Below, in pieces: positions 24,987-33,257 of a stretch of DNA of 64,000 bases. Numbering within the stretch: position 1 is the first letter of the stretch; every line of letters begins with the position of its first letter. The notes under the pieces were generated by a model, which worked only from the letters and a program-made list of their open reading frames with translations, made no database searches and was not told the origin of the DNA. The stretch comes from Halopenitus persicus (GTDB taxonomy: Archaea > Halobacteriota > Halobacteria > Halobacteriales > Haloferacaceae): positions 434,001-498,000 of the forward strand of contig NZ_AP017558.1 in the NCBI RefSeq assembly GCF_002355635.1, read 5' to 3'. The translations under genes and the position numbers were made by a program.

Positions 24987-26129
24987 TCAGGCCGCGACGA
25001 CCTGTACCGGCACGAGCATGAAACACGTCGCGCCGACGAGGAACGTCGCGATCCCGACGATCAGCCGCGGCCATCCCAGCTCCGACTCGTCGAGCGGAGT
25101 CGCGGAGCCGGAGACGGCGATGACCGTCGCGAACAGCCCCCAAAAGGCCCACAGCCCGACGGATTCGTTGATCCCGTAATCGAGGACGAGATGGAGGTAC
25201 GCCGCGATCGAGAACAGTGCGCCCGGAACCAGGGCGGCGAGCGTCTCCTGGCGTTCGCCGAGCATCGCCCGCGTCATGTGGCCGCCGTCAAGCTGGCCGA
25301 CCGGAAGCAGGTTCAACAACGTGAAGAACATTCCGACCCAGCCGCCGATGACGACCGGATGGACCGCCTTGGTGGGATCCTCGTATCCGGTCGGCCGGCC
25401 GAGCGCGTCCGCGATCCACGCCAGCAGCGGCGGGTCGTTGAAGACGATGACCTCCCCGGATCGCTGTAACACCCGTTCGGGAACCGCGATCGGGTCCAGC
25501 GAGAGGCCGATCGCCGTCACCACGACCGTGGCGAGCAGCCCCGCGATCGGTCCGGCGGCGCCGATGTCGAACAGGACCCGACGCGAGGGGATCCGCCCCT
25601 TCATGCGGATGATGGCTCCGAGCGTTCCGAAGGGAAAGACGAACGGGATCACGTACGGCAGCGAGACGTTGACCCCGTAGTACCGCCCGGCGACGTAATG
25701 GCCGAGCTCGTGGGTCAACAGGACCCCGAGAACCGCCGCGGTGAACGGCCACGCCTGGAGCATCGTCAACGGATTCGACCGGATCGTCGAGAGCGGAACG
25801 TAATACCAACCGTAAGCCCCGACGAACAGCGTCGTGAGCACGGTCGCGATCAACAGGCCGAGGTTGGCCCATGGGATCCCGTCCGGACGCGTCCCGATCG
25901 GTCGCGCCAGGAGGACGTGGCCCCCCTCGACCTGCCGGAGGTCGACCTCATAGCCCGCCTCGTAGAACGCCGGTGCCACCCGGTCGAGGAGCGCCCGTTC
26001 CGGCACGAGCGACTCGCCGACGTACTGGAGCGTCTCGCCGTCGCGGCGAACGTCGACCAGATGAAAGAACGACTCGAGCTCTTCGGGTCGCGGGACGGGA
26101 TCCGGGTCCACGTCCTCGCTGTCTGCCAT
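24987..26129 (-). CDS. Site-2-protease-family intramembrane metalloprotease
   Basis: A 380-residue membrane protease. The zinc motif HELGH is at residues 140-144 (LLTHELGHYVAGRYYGV), and the distal aspartate lies in LLPVGQLDGGHMTRAM. About six to seven hydrophobic helices surround these. The N-terminal ~80 residues are soluble and acidic, resembling the regulatory domain seen in other haloarchaeal S2P homologues. The enzyme cleaves transmembrane segments of membrane-bound regulators; its substrate here is unknown. ATG at 26129; a duplicated core promoter lies just upstream (26141-26188). Confidence 0.9.
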   Translation of the reverse strand: MADSEDVDPDPVPRPEELESFFHLVDVRRDGETLQYVGESLVPERALLDRVAPAFYEAGYEVDLRQVEGGHVLLARPIGTRPDGIPWANLGLLIATVLTTLFVGAYGWYYVPLSTIRSNPLTMLQAWPFTAAVLGVLLTHELGHYVAGRYYGVNVSLPYVIPFVFPFGTLGAIIRMKGRIPSRRVLFDIGAAGPIAGLLATVVVTAIGLSLDPIAVPERVLQRSGEVIVFNDPPLLAWIADALGRPTGYEDPTKAVHPVVIGGWVGMFFTLLNLLPVGQLDGGHMTRAMLGERQETLAALVPGALFSIAAYLHLVLDYGINESVGLWAFWGLFATVIAVSGSATPLDESELGWPRLIVGIATFLVGATCFMLVPVQVVAA

Positions 26130-26140
26130 TGCCCGCGGTA

Positions 26141-26188
26141 CGTCGTCCGATCCTATAAACCCCGCGTCGTCCGATCCTATAAACCCCG
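26141..26188 (-). promoter_or_regulatory. Tandemly duplicated core promoter of the S2P gene
   Basis: A perfect 24-bp tandem duplication (26141-26164 and 26165-26188) carries, on the minus strand, GGGGTTTATAGGATCGG, a strong TATA-like box with a preceding G-rich BRE-like stretch. The proximal TATA is ~28 bases from the ATG (leaderless start); the distal copy would give a ~24-base leader. The duplication therefore yields two potential start sites. Confidence 0.65.
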
Positions 26189-26210
26189 CGTCGAAGCCAC
26201 GACCCGCCGG

Positions 26211-27236
26211 TCACGACTGCGTGGCGTCGTCGTTCGACTGGTCCCGTTCGATGATCCGGCGGACGCCCGCGTCGAGCTCCACGAGGTGACACAGCGGATT
26301 CCCGGGATAGACGACGGGATTCTCGAGGATTCCGACGAGCAGACCGGTGAACGGCGCCTCGACGGTGGCGTCGTCGTTTTTGAACGGGTTCGTGATCGTC
26401 GCGATCCGGTCACCCTCGTGCACCAGCGACCCGCGCTCGTAGTGCATATCCACGATCCCGCCCGTGTCCGCGCGGATCCACGTCTTCTCGTCGGACCCGG
26501 AGATGATCGTTCGCCAGCCGGGCCATCGAACCGACGCTCGCTCACGGAGTCCGTACTCGGCGAACGCCGAATCGACTCCCTCGAGCGCCTCGTCGATCAG
26601 ACCCCGCTGAAACCGGTGGGCCTCGCCCATCTCGATCGTGATCGTCGGGATGTCAGCCGCGGTCGCCTCCCCCCGGAGCGTCCCGTTCGGCCCCTCGCTG
26701 TCGATCACGACGTTGGAGCCGAACGAGAGCGCGAGTCGGTGCACGTCCGGGTCGGCCATATCCGCACGTACGTGGAGCATATTCGTCCGTCCGCGGGTGG
26801 AGGTGTGGAAATCGAGCCCGACGTCACAGGGCTCGATGAAGTTGGTGAAGATCCGGTGGGCCATCCGTTTCGAGCTCGTCGACCCCTCCTTACCCGGGAA
26901 CGACCGGTTGAGGTCGCGGTCGTAGACGGGGAGATACCGCTGTTGGGCGAGAAATCCCGGCACGTTCAGCACGGGAAGACACACGAGCGTGCCGGCCAAC
27001 TCCGACGGGTCCAACTCGCTGGCGACCTCACGGACGACCTCGATGCCGTTGAGCTCGTCACCGTGGGCCGCGGCCGAGAGGAACGCCGTGGTTCCGGGCC
27101 GCTCGCCGTTGATGATGGTCACGGGGATCCGAACCGGGTCGCCGAGGTAGGTCTCGCTGATCCCGTACCGAATGTTCTGCCGCTCGCCGGGGCCGACTCG
27201 CCCTCCGTTATAGGTGAAGGCCTCGTCGTCGCTCAT
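26211..27236 (-). CDS. Succinylglutamate desuccinylase/aspartoacylase-family hydrolase (AstE-like)
   Basis: A 341-residue M14-like zinc hydrolase. The metal site is recognisable: HGDELNGIEVVREV (His and Glu ligands), the VYDRDLNRSFPG motif, and GLDFHTSTRGRTN with the third ligand His; the catalytic Glu is likely in TITIEMGEAHRFQ. The C-terminal ~90 residues form a beta-rich lipoyl-like domain (ADTGGIVDMHYERGSLVHEGD). The family hydrolyses N-acyl or gamma-glutamyl amide bonds. It is divergent from a RimK-type glutamate ligase fused to a retropepsin domain, suggesting it reverses or processes that enzyme's product. A TATA candidate ATATATAAACC (minus, 27259-27268) gives a leaderless start at 27236. 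Confidence 0.85.
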   Translation of the reverse strand: MSDDEAFTYNGGRVGPGERQNIRYGISETYLGDPVRIPVTIINGERPGTTAFLSAAAHGDELNGIEVVREVASELDPSELAGTLVCLPVLNVPGFLAQQRYLPVYDRDLNRSFPGKEGSTSSKRMAHRIFTNFIEPCDVGLDFHTSTRGRTNMLHVRADMADPDVHRLALSFGSNVVIDSEGPNGTLRGEATAADIPTITIEMGEAHRFQRGLIDEALEGVDSAFAEYGLRERASVRWPGWRTIISGSDEKTWIRADTGGIVDMHYERGSLVHEGDRIATITNPFKNDDATVEAPFTGLLVGILENPVVYPGNPLCHLVELDAGVRRIIERDQSNDDATQS

Positions 27237-27422
27237 ACGTCCCCGAGCGCGGGCGGCGGTTTATATATGCCGTCGTGGGGATGGCCGCGTGAACGGATAC
27301 CGTCGTGGGGACGACCACGTGACGTGCCCACGAGACACGTCCTGTGAGCAGTCCAGATATCACGATCGATACCGGGATTGATACCGGACGTTTTTACCCG
27401 GGTCCGGTCGAGCGATCGATCG
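27237..27422. promoter_or_regulatory. Divergent promoter region, AstE-like / RimK-retropepsin
   Basis: The minus TATA (GGCATATATAAACCG, 27256-27270) and plus TATA (CGTTTTTACCC, 27389-27399) each lie about 27 bases from their ATG. Between them an approximate duplication, CCGTCGTGGGGA(C/T)G, occurs at ~27271 and ~27300, and CACGATCGATACCGGGATTGATACCGG contains two GATACCGG copies (27358-27386). Confidence 0.5.
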
Positions 27423-28772
27423 ATGACCGGGGACACCGCTCGCGTCGGGGTACTGTCGCTACACAACAGCAAGGAGACGAAGGCGATCCTGAACGCCGTC
27501 GAGGACCTGGGCCACGAGCCGTTCTGGCTGCGCAAGGAGAACACCGCGATCGAGGTCACCGACGGGCACGTCAGCATCGAGCCGGACGTCGACGTGGTGC
27601 TCAACCGGCTGCTGCTCTCGAACACCGACCAGCCCGCCGAACACCTCGGCCTCGCGACCACCTTCGAACGGATCCGGCCGATGCTGAACGAGCCCGATGC
27701 CGTCCTCGCCGCGATCCACAAGTTCGCGGCCGCGGCGACCCTCGCCGACTGGAACGTTCCGGTCCCGGACGCCCTGCTCGCGCTCTCGAACGACCGGCTC
27801 AACCAGGGCCGCGAACGGTTCGGCGACGTGGGCGTGTACAAGACGGCGATCGGCACCCACGGGGGCGGGACCTGGAAGGTCGATCTCACCGAGGCCGTCA
27901 ACCCCAAGGTGGGCAACCGCCAGGCGTTCCTCCAGAAGCTCATCGAGCGCGACGACGAACGCCACCGTGACCTCCGCGTCTACGTCGTCGGCGAGTCGAT
28001 CGTCGGCGCGATGTACCGCTACGCGCCGGAAGGCGACTGGCGGACGAACGTCGCCCTGGGCGGCGACGTGGAGAACGCCCTCGATGATATGCCCGACGAG
28101 GCGGCCGAGATGGCCCTGTATGCGGCCGAGGTAATGGGGCTCGATTACGCCGGCGTCGACCTCATCGAGGGGTACGACGGCTGGTACGTGCTCGAGGTCA
28201 ACCCGACGGCCGGATTCAAGGGGCTGTTCGAGGCGACCGGCATCTCGCCGGCACCACACATCGCCAAGCTTGCGATCGAGGAAGCCGGCGGGACGGTCGA
28301 CGACGACCGCGTCGAGACCATCGCCGGCACCCTCGACGACTCGCGTCCCTCGTGCGCGCCGCCGCTGTCGAAATCGCCCTTCGAGGAGGCACCGATCATC
28401 GGCTACATCGAGGAGGTCGTCGCGACGGGGACCTCCGGCTCCACCCAGGCGCTCGCGAAATCCGACACCGGCGCCACGCGGACGAGCATCGATACGCAGC
28501 TCGCCGCCGAGATCGGCGCCGGCCCGATAAAGAGCATGACGCGAGTCAAGTCGGGAAGCGTCAAGTCCGGCAAGGCGCGGCCGGTCGTCGACCTGGTGAT
28601 CGGTATCGGCGGGACACAACACACCGTAACCGCCAGCGTCGAGGACCGTGGCCATATGGAGTACCCGCTGTTGCTCGGCCGCGACATCCTCGAACACTAC
28701 CGTGTGGACGTCCGCAAGCGGGTCGACGAGGAGCGTCCCGACGCGGCGGATCCGGAACTGCTCGAGGAGTAG
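27423..28772 (+). CDS. rimK: RimK-type ATP-grasp glutamate ligase fused to a retropepsin-like (RimB/PF05618-type) domain
   Basis: A 449-residue two-domain protein. Residues ~1-290 are a RimK-family ATP-grasp amidoligase: VGVLSLHNSKETKAI start, DVGVYKTAIGTHGGGTWKV ATP loop, LRVYVVGESIVGAMYR, and Mg-binding YVLEVNPTAGFKGLFEATG. Residues ~322-435 match the 'ATP-dependent zinc protease' family, which is really a retropepsin fold: KSDTGATRTSIDT holds the active-site Asp348-Thr-Gly, and YPLLLGRDILEHY is the typical closing motif. In bacteria these are usually separate genes near an AstE-like hydrolase. Here they are fused and the AstE-like gene is divergent. RimK adds glutamate to carboxylates or protein tails; archaea lack ribosomal S6, so the substrate is different. 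Start 27423 fits the promoter. Confidence 0.85.
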   Translation: MTGDTARVGVLSLHNSKETKAILNAVEDLGHEPFWLRKENTAIEVTDGHVSIEPDVDVVLNRLLLSNTDQPAEHLGLATTFERIRPMLNEPDAVLAAIHKFAAAATLADWNVPVPDALLALSNDRLNQGRERFGDVGVYKTAIGTHGGGTWKVDLTEAVNPKVGNRQAFLQKLIERDDERHRDLRVYVVGESIVGAMYRYAPEGDWRTNVALGGDVENALDDMPDEAAEMALYAAEVMGLDYAGVDLIEGYDGWYVLEVNPTAGFKGLFEATGISPAPHIAKLAIEEAGGTVDDDRVETIAGTLDDSRPSCAPPLSKSPFEEAPIIGYIEEVVATGTSGSTQALAKSDTGATRTSIDTQLAAEIGAGPIKSMTRVKSGSVKSGKARPVVDLVIGIGGTQHTVTASVEDRGHMEYPLLLGRDILEHYRVDVRKRVDEERPDAADPELLEE

Positions 28773-29014
28773 CCCTTCACGGGGTTGCCTCCCTCCAGAG
28801 TACGGCTCTCTCCCGACCCGCTTGCCGAGGTTTATCCCGGATGCCGACCCACCCCGCGGCGTGATCTAACCACGACCGCGCGGCGGTTCGCGGGTGTCCG
28901 GTATCCCCGTCGCGTGTCCGCTCCATCCCGGTCCGGTATCGCTCGGAACCTCCCCCGTCGACGCCGTGGCCGTTCGGTAGGTCGATACCGACCGTTCGAT
29001 ACCGGCTGTTCGAT
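28773..29014. other. Convergent intergenic region, no gene seen
   Basis: The 242 bases between the RimK fusion and the glycosylase gene contain no convincing coding sequence. GATACCGG(T/C)-type words recur near 28935 and 28986-29003. No terminator hairpin was identified. Confidence 0.4.
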
Positions 29015-29620
29015 TCACCGCTCGTAGGCAGCCCACACGTATCGCGTCCCGTAGCTCCGGTACGGTCGCCACGCCTCCGCGATCTCACGCATCTCCGCAC
29101 GCGCCAGGTCGTCGCCGTCCGCGTACAGCTGCTCGATCCCCTTCCGAACGGCCAGGTCCCCGAGCGGCAGCACGTCCTCGCGGCCGAGCACGAAGATGAG
29201 ATACATCCGGGCGGTCCAGTCCCCAACGCCGCGGATCCGGGTGAGCTCGTCGATCGCCGCTTCGTCGGACGCGTTCGCCAGCCCCGCCGGGGTGAGATCC
29301 CGCTCGCGGAACGCCTCGGCCGCCGACCGGAGGTAATCGACCTTCGTCCGGCTCAGTCCGGCCTCCCGTAGCCGGTCCTCCTCGATCGCCAACACCGACC
29401 CCGGTGTGACGTCGTCGTCGAGCGCGTCGAACGTTCGCGACCGGATGGCGTCGGCCGACGCCGTCGAGAGCTGCTGGTTGATGATCGACGTACAGAGTCG
29501 CCGGAAGGGCTCCTCGGCGGGCGTGACGTGGAGCGGTCCGTGCCGGTCGATGAGCGGACTCACGACCGGATCCGCCCGAAGCGTCTCCTCGACCGTCGGC
29601 GGGAGTGGATCCGTGTTCAC
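29015..29620 (-). CDS. HhH-GPD DNA glycosylase (AlkA/3-methyladenine type)
   Basis: A 201-residue base-excision repair glycosylase. Motifs: FRRLCTSIINQQLSTASADAI (helix pair), the helix-hairpin-helix LTRIRGVGDWTARMYLIF and the catalytic aspartate in DVLPLGDLAVRKGI. It lacks the C-terminal FeS cysteines of endonuclease III/MutY, so alkylated-base removal (DNA-3-methyladenine glycosylase II) is the best match. The start is a GTG at 29618-29620; no in-frame ATG lies upstream, and the N-terminus otherwise matches family length. Confidence 0.85.
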   Translation of the reverse strand: MNTDPLPPTVEETLRADPVVSPLIDRHGPLHVTPAEEPFRRLCTSIINQQLSTASADAIRSRTFDALDDDVTPGSVLAIEEDRLREAGLSRTKVDYLRSAAEAFRERDLTPAGLANASDEAAIDELTRIRGVGDWTARMYLIFVLGREDVLPLGDLAVRKGIEQLYADGDDLARAEMREIAEAWRPYRSYGTRYVWAAYER

Positions 29621-29704
29621 GGGGGCGGTTGGAGTCGAGCCGCAATGACCGTTTCGTGCTCGTGTCCTCGGGTTCGGACCGCCGGCATACGCCCGGATCG
29701 AACT

Positions 29705-29792
29705 GCAGTCACGCCCAAGTCGGACGGACCGCAGTCACGCCCAAGTCGGACGGACCGCAGTCACGCCCAAGTCGGACGGACCGCAGTCACGC
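29705..29792. repeat. 26-bp tandem repeat, three units plus partial
   Basis: The unit GCAGTCACGCCCAAGTCGG followed by ACGGACC is perfectly repeated at 29705-29730, 29731-29756 and 29757-29782, with a fourth partial copy (29783-29792). It lies in the divergent gap between the glycosylase and the FadB-like gene, about 76 bases before the latter's ATG. Confidence 0.9.
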
Positions 29793-29867
29793 GAGATTCA
29801 CACCGGCACCACACCGGGGTCGCGTGACGGGGAAACGTTGAACCGGGGGCGGCGCAACCGGTCGAGC

Positions 29868-31865
29868 ATGCGCATTACCGACGTCGACCGAGTGACCGTC
29901 CTCGGGGCGGGGAATATGGGACACGGGATCGCCGAGATAGCCGCGCTCGCCGGCTACGAAGTACGACTGCGCGACATCAACGAGGAGTTCGTCCGGAACG
30001 GGTACGACCGCGTCGAGTGGTCGCTCGAGAAGCTGGTCGAGAAGGGGCAGATCGACGACGTCGACGCCGAGGCGGCCCTCGACCGGCTCACGCCGCTCGT
30101 CGACCTCGAGGCGGCCGTCGAGGGAACCGACGTCGTGGTCGAGGCCGTTCCCGAACGGATGGAGATCAAGAAGGACGTCTACGCCGAACTCGAGCGGCAC
30201 GCACCCGACGACGCGATCGTCGCGTCGAACACGTCCAGCCTCTCGATCACCACACTCTCCGAGTTGACCGACCGCCCGGAGCGGTTCTGCGGGATGCACT
30301 TCTTCAACCCGCCCGTCCGGATGCAGCTCGTCGAGGTCATCGCGGGTGCCCACACCGACCCGGACGTCCTCGAGTTGATCGAGGACCTCGCCGAGGAGTT
30401 CGGGAAGACGCCGGTCCGCGTTCGGAAGGACGTCCCCGGGTTCATCGTGAACCGGATCCTCGTTCCGTTGCTGAACGAGGCCGCGTGGATCGTGAACGAG
30501 GGCGACGCGTCGATCGAGACGGTCGACTCGACGGCGAAGTTCGACGTTGGGCTCCCGATGGGTGCCTTCGAGCTGGCCGACCAGATCGGCATCGACGTCG
30601 GGTATCACGTCCTCGAGTACCTCTACGAGGAGCTCGGCGACGCGTATCGGCCATGTCCGCTGATCGTGGAGAAGGTGGAAGCCGACGAGCTCGGCCGGAA
30701 ATCGGACGTCGGTTTCTACGACTACGAGGACGGCGGGGCGACGATCCCGAGCGATGCCGGCGACGAGGCGGTTCGCCGCCGGCTGCTCGCGGTGATGGCC
30801 AACGAGGTCGCCGGCCTCCTCGACCAGGACGTCGCCGACGTCGAGGCGATCGACGAGGCCGTCACCCTCGGCGCCGGCTTCCCGGAGGGTCCGGGGCGGC
30901 TGGCCGACGCGGCGGGCGTCGACGTCCTTCTCGAGACGCTGCGGGACCTGTACGCGGACACCGACGCGGAACGGTATCGACCGCGGGACGAGCTGGTCGC
31001 GATCGCCGAGCGAGGCGGGTTCTACGCCCACGTCGGGGACCCCAACGAAGACGACGCGACCGGTTCCGTTTCTGAAACGAGGTACGAGACGCTCGACGTT
31101 CAGGTCACCGAGGAGGGCGTCGGCCGGATCACGCTCGACCGTCCCCATCGGATGAACACGGTCACCGAGGAGCTGCTCGCGGAGTTCGGGGCGGCGATCG
31201 ACGCCCTCGCCGCGGACGAGTCGGCGCGCGCGGTCCTCATCACGGGTGCCGGCGACCGTGCCTTCTCGGCCGGCGCGGACGTTCAGAGCATCGCCGCCGG
31301 CGGGGCCGACCCGGTCGCGATCACGGAGCTCTCGAAGACGGGCCAGGAGACGTTCGGAAAGCTCGAAGCGATCGATATGCCGGTCGTAGCCGGCATCGAC
31401 GGCTACTGCCTGGGCGGCGGGATGGAACTGGCCGCCGCCGCGGACGTCCGGATCGCGGCGGAGGGCTCCGAGTTCGGGCAGACCGAGCACAACCTCGGAA
31501 TCATGCCAGGCTGGGGCGGGACCCAGCGACTCCCCCGGATCGTCGGCGAGGGTCGCGCGAAGGAGATCATCTTCACGGCCGACCGGTACGATGCCGAGAC
31601 GATGGCGGAGTACGGCTTCCTCAACGAGGTCACCGGGACCGCGGAGCTCGAGGACCGGGCGCTCTCGTTCGCGGCCGACCTCGCCGCCGGCCCGCCGATC
31701 GCGCAGCGCTACACGAAACGGGCGATCCACGCGGGACGCACCGACGCCGAGGCCGGGCTGGCCGTCGAGTCGCAGGCGTTCGGCCAGCTGATGAGCACGG
31801 AGGACGTGATGACCGGGATGACTGCCTTTATGAGCGACGAGGAGCCCGAGTTCGAGGGGAAGTGA
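29868..31865 (+). CDS. Bifunctional 3-hydroxyacyl-CoA dehydrogenase / enoyl-CoA hydratase
   Basis: A 665-residue fatty-acid beta-oxidation enzyme with the domain order dehydrogenase then hydratase. Residues ~5-300: the NAD loop VTVLGAGNMGHGIAEIA, VPERMEIKKDVYAEL, SNTSSLSITTLSE, the catalytic-His region GMHFFNPPVRMQLVEV and VPGFIVNRILVPLLNEA. A second dehydrogenase C-domain repeat (GAGFPEGPGRLAD) follows to ~385. Residues ~400-665: crotonase fold with oxyanion-hole FSAGADVQSI and GYCLGGGMELAAAADVRIA, then catalytic Glu in FGQTEHNLGIMPGWGGTQRL. ATG 29868 begins MRITDVDRVTVLGAG. It stands alone between a repeat array and tRNA-Glu. Confidence 0.95.
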   Translation: MRITDVDRVTVLGAGNMGHGIAEIAALAGYEVRLRDINEEFVRNGYDRVEWSLEKLVEKGQIDDVDAEAALDRLTPLVDLEAAVEGTDVVVEAVPERMEIKKDVYAELERHAPDDAIVASNTSSLSITTLSELTDRPERFCGMHFFNPPVRMQLVEVIAGAHTDPDVLELIEDLAEEFGKTPVRVRKDVPGFIVNRILVPLLNEAAWIVNEGDASIETVDSTAKFDVGLPMGAFELADQIGIDVGYHVLEYLYEELGDAYRPCPLIVEKVEADELGRKSDVGFYDYEDGGATIPSDAGDEAVRRRLLAVMANEVAGLLDQDVADVEAIDEAVTLGAGFPEGPGRLADAAGVDVLLETLRDLYADTDAERYRPRDELVAIAERGGFYAHVGDPNEDDATGSVSETRYETLDVQVTEEGVGRITLDRPHRMNTVTEELLAEFGAAIDALAADESARAVLITGAGDRAFSAGADVQSIAAGGADPVAITELSKTGQETFGKLEAIDMPVVAGIDGYCLGGGMELAAAADVRIAAEGSEFGQTEHNLGIMPGWGGTQRLPRIVGEGRAKEIIFTADRYDAETMAEYGFLNEVTGTAELEDRALSFAADLAAGPPIAQRYTKRAIHAGRTDAEAGLAVESQAFGQLMSTEDVMTGMTAFMSDEEPEFEGK

Positions 31866-32001
31866 GGACTCGACGACGGCGCGCCCGACAACGATGTCGC
31901 CCCCGTGAGCGGGTGAGGGTGACCGGCAGTGTGTCCGACCCGCACGGCGAACGCGAGTAACGGGATTTATTACTCTCCCCACACTCCGTCAGAATGCCGA
32001 C

Positions 32002-32076
32002 GCTCGGTTGGTGTAGTCCGGCCAATCATGTTGGCCTTTCGAGCCGACGACCAGGGTTCAAATCCCTGACCGAGCA
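32002..32076 (+). tRNA. tRNA-Glu (anticodon UUC)
   Basis: 75 nt. Acceptor GCTCGGT pairs with ACCGAGC; the discriminator is A. The anticodon stem TTGGC/GCCGA encloses loop CTTTCGA with anticodon TTC. The T-arm is CAGGG-TTCAAAT-CCCTG. No intron and no encoded CCA. A TATA candidate (GATTTATTA, 31964-31972) lies about 30 bases upstream. Its 3' end is duplicated downstream (see repeat 32055-32194). Confidence 0.95.
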
Positions 32077-32194
32077 TTCTTCGGTGGCGTTCACGACGAA
32101 GGGGTACGCGAGGGATTTGAATCAGGGAGCAGCTTCGCTGCGACCGTGGTTCAAATCCCTGACCGAGCATTCTTCGGTGGCGTTCACGACGAAG
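32055..32194. repeat. 47-bp direct repeat of tRNA-Glu 3' end with inverted fragment between
   Basis: A perfect 47-bp sequence starting GGTTCAAATCCCTGACCGAG covers the last 22 bases of tRNA-Glu plus 25 bases of flank (32055-32101). It recurs at 32148-32194. The 46-bp spacer contains AGGGATTTGAATCAGGG (32111-32127), an inverted imperfect copy of the T-arm. This has the appearance of an attachment-site duplication around a tRNA, but with no element left inside. Confidence 0.85.
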
Positions 32195-32296
32195 AGCCGC
32201 CGGTCGGTCAAACCGCCGGCAGTTCGGCACTCGATCGCTGCAACGCTCGTCGCGGCGTTCTGGAGCTTTTATCCCTCCACCGGATCGATCGTGGGT

Positions 32297-32731
32297 ATGC
32301 GTGTCCGTTCCGTTCTCGGCGCCTGTACGATCGTGGCCGCGGTCGCCACGGCCGGCAGCCTCTGGTTCAGCGAGGGGCTCGGACTCGTTCCCTGCGAGCT
32401 CTGCTGGTACCAGCGGATCCTGATGTATCCGCTCGTCGTGATCCTCGGCGTGGGCACCCTCGAGAACCGGACCGGGACGTGGCGAACCGCACTTCCGCTC
32501 GCCGGTCTCGGGATCGGCGTCTCGGCGTACCACGTCGCGATCCAGCTCTCCCCGGGGGCCACGTGCGGCCTCGACGGGGCCTGTACCGCGGTCCAGTGGC
32601 GCGGATTCGGCGTCTTCACGATCCCGCGGCTCTCGCTGACCGCGTTCCTCCTCGTGACGATCGGGCTGCTCGCCCTGGCGCTTGCCGAACGCGGAACCGC
32701 CGGCGCGTTCCGGAGCGATGCCGACCGCTGA
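32297..32731 (+). CDS. DsbB-family disulfide bond formation protein
   Basis: A 144-residue membrane protein with four hydrophobic helices. It has the DsbB active-site pair CELCWYQR in the first extracellular loop and a second cysteine pair (CGLDGAC) in the second. DsbB passes electrons from a DsbA-like thiol oxidase to quinone. ATG at 32297 places the first helix immediately after the start; the preceding open frame runs back into tRNA repeats and is not coding. A TATA candidate CTTTTATCC lies at 32267-32275. Confidence 0.9.
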   Translation: MRVRSVLGACTIVAAVATAGSLWFSEGLGLVPCELCWYQRILMYPLVVILGVGTLENRTGTWRTALPLAGLGIGVSAYHVAIQLSPGATCGLDGACTAVQWRGFGVFTIPRLSLTAFLLVTIGLLALALAERGTAGAFRSDADR

Positions 32732-32794
32732 GATGGTGATGGCGGACGTGGTGGCGAACGCGGGGCTTTCAACCGCTCGCGATCAACGACCGGT

Positions 32795-33205
32795 ATGAAC
32801 CTCCCTGATCTCCCCGAGGGCTGGCGTGTCTGGAACGAGGAGCCGAACGGGCGCGCGATCGTGGCGTTCCGCCCCGACGTCTTCACCGAGGACGACTTCC
32901 CGGCCGCGTGCCTACCGACGATCTACCTGACGAACGGCTCGCGCGCCGCTCGTCCCGGCGCGGGCCAGTATCAGACGGACGAGTGGCACGTCGTCCTGTT
33001 CCTCGAGCCGGAGGTCGAGGTCACCACCCGGACGTACGACGAGCGCGAGGCGGCCGTCGAGGCGCTCCTCGATCTGGCCTCCCGGTTCGCAGACGGCGCG
33101 ATCGACTACCGCGAGCCGTATCAGGTGCCCCGCGAGGCGTACCTCGCGGAACTCGATCGTCTCACCGGCGATCCGGCTGCTGACGATCACGTCGCCGACG
33201 AGTAG
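32795..33205 (+). CDS. Haloarchaeal conserved protein (DUF5820-like)
   Basis: A 136-residue soluble protein with the conserved run GWRVWNEEPNGRAIVAFRPDVF, FPAACLPTIYLTNGSR, DEWHVVLFLEPEV and the C-terminal PYQVPREAYLAELD. From memory this is the DUF5820 family, restricted to haloarchaea, with no known function. It follows the DsbB gene by 63 bases on the same strand. ATG at 32795. Confidence 0.65.
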   Translation: MNLPDLPEGWRVWNEEPNGRAIVAFRPDVFTEDDFPAACLPTIYLTNGSRAARPGAGQYQTDEWHVVLFLEPEVEVTTRTYDEREAAVEALLDLASRFADGAIDYREPYQVPREAYLAELDRLTGDPAADDHVADE

Positions 33206-33257
33206 GAAGTCTCGCCGAGTCCCACGGTGCGACCGGCTCGATCGGAGTGCGATCGGT

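Noticed and set aside
31994-32296. N-terminal extension of the DsbB protein back into the tRNA region
   Set aside because: The frame would be translated from tRNA-Glu and its repeat copies. The family N-terminus and a TATA candidate at 32267-32275 support the start at 32297.
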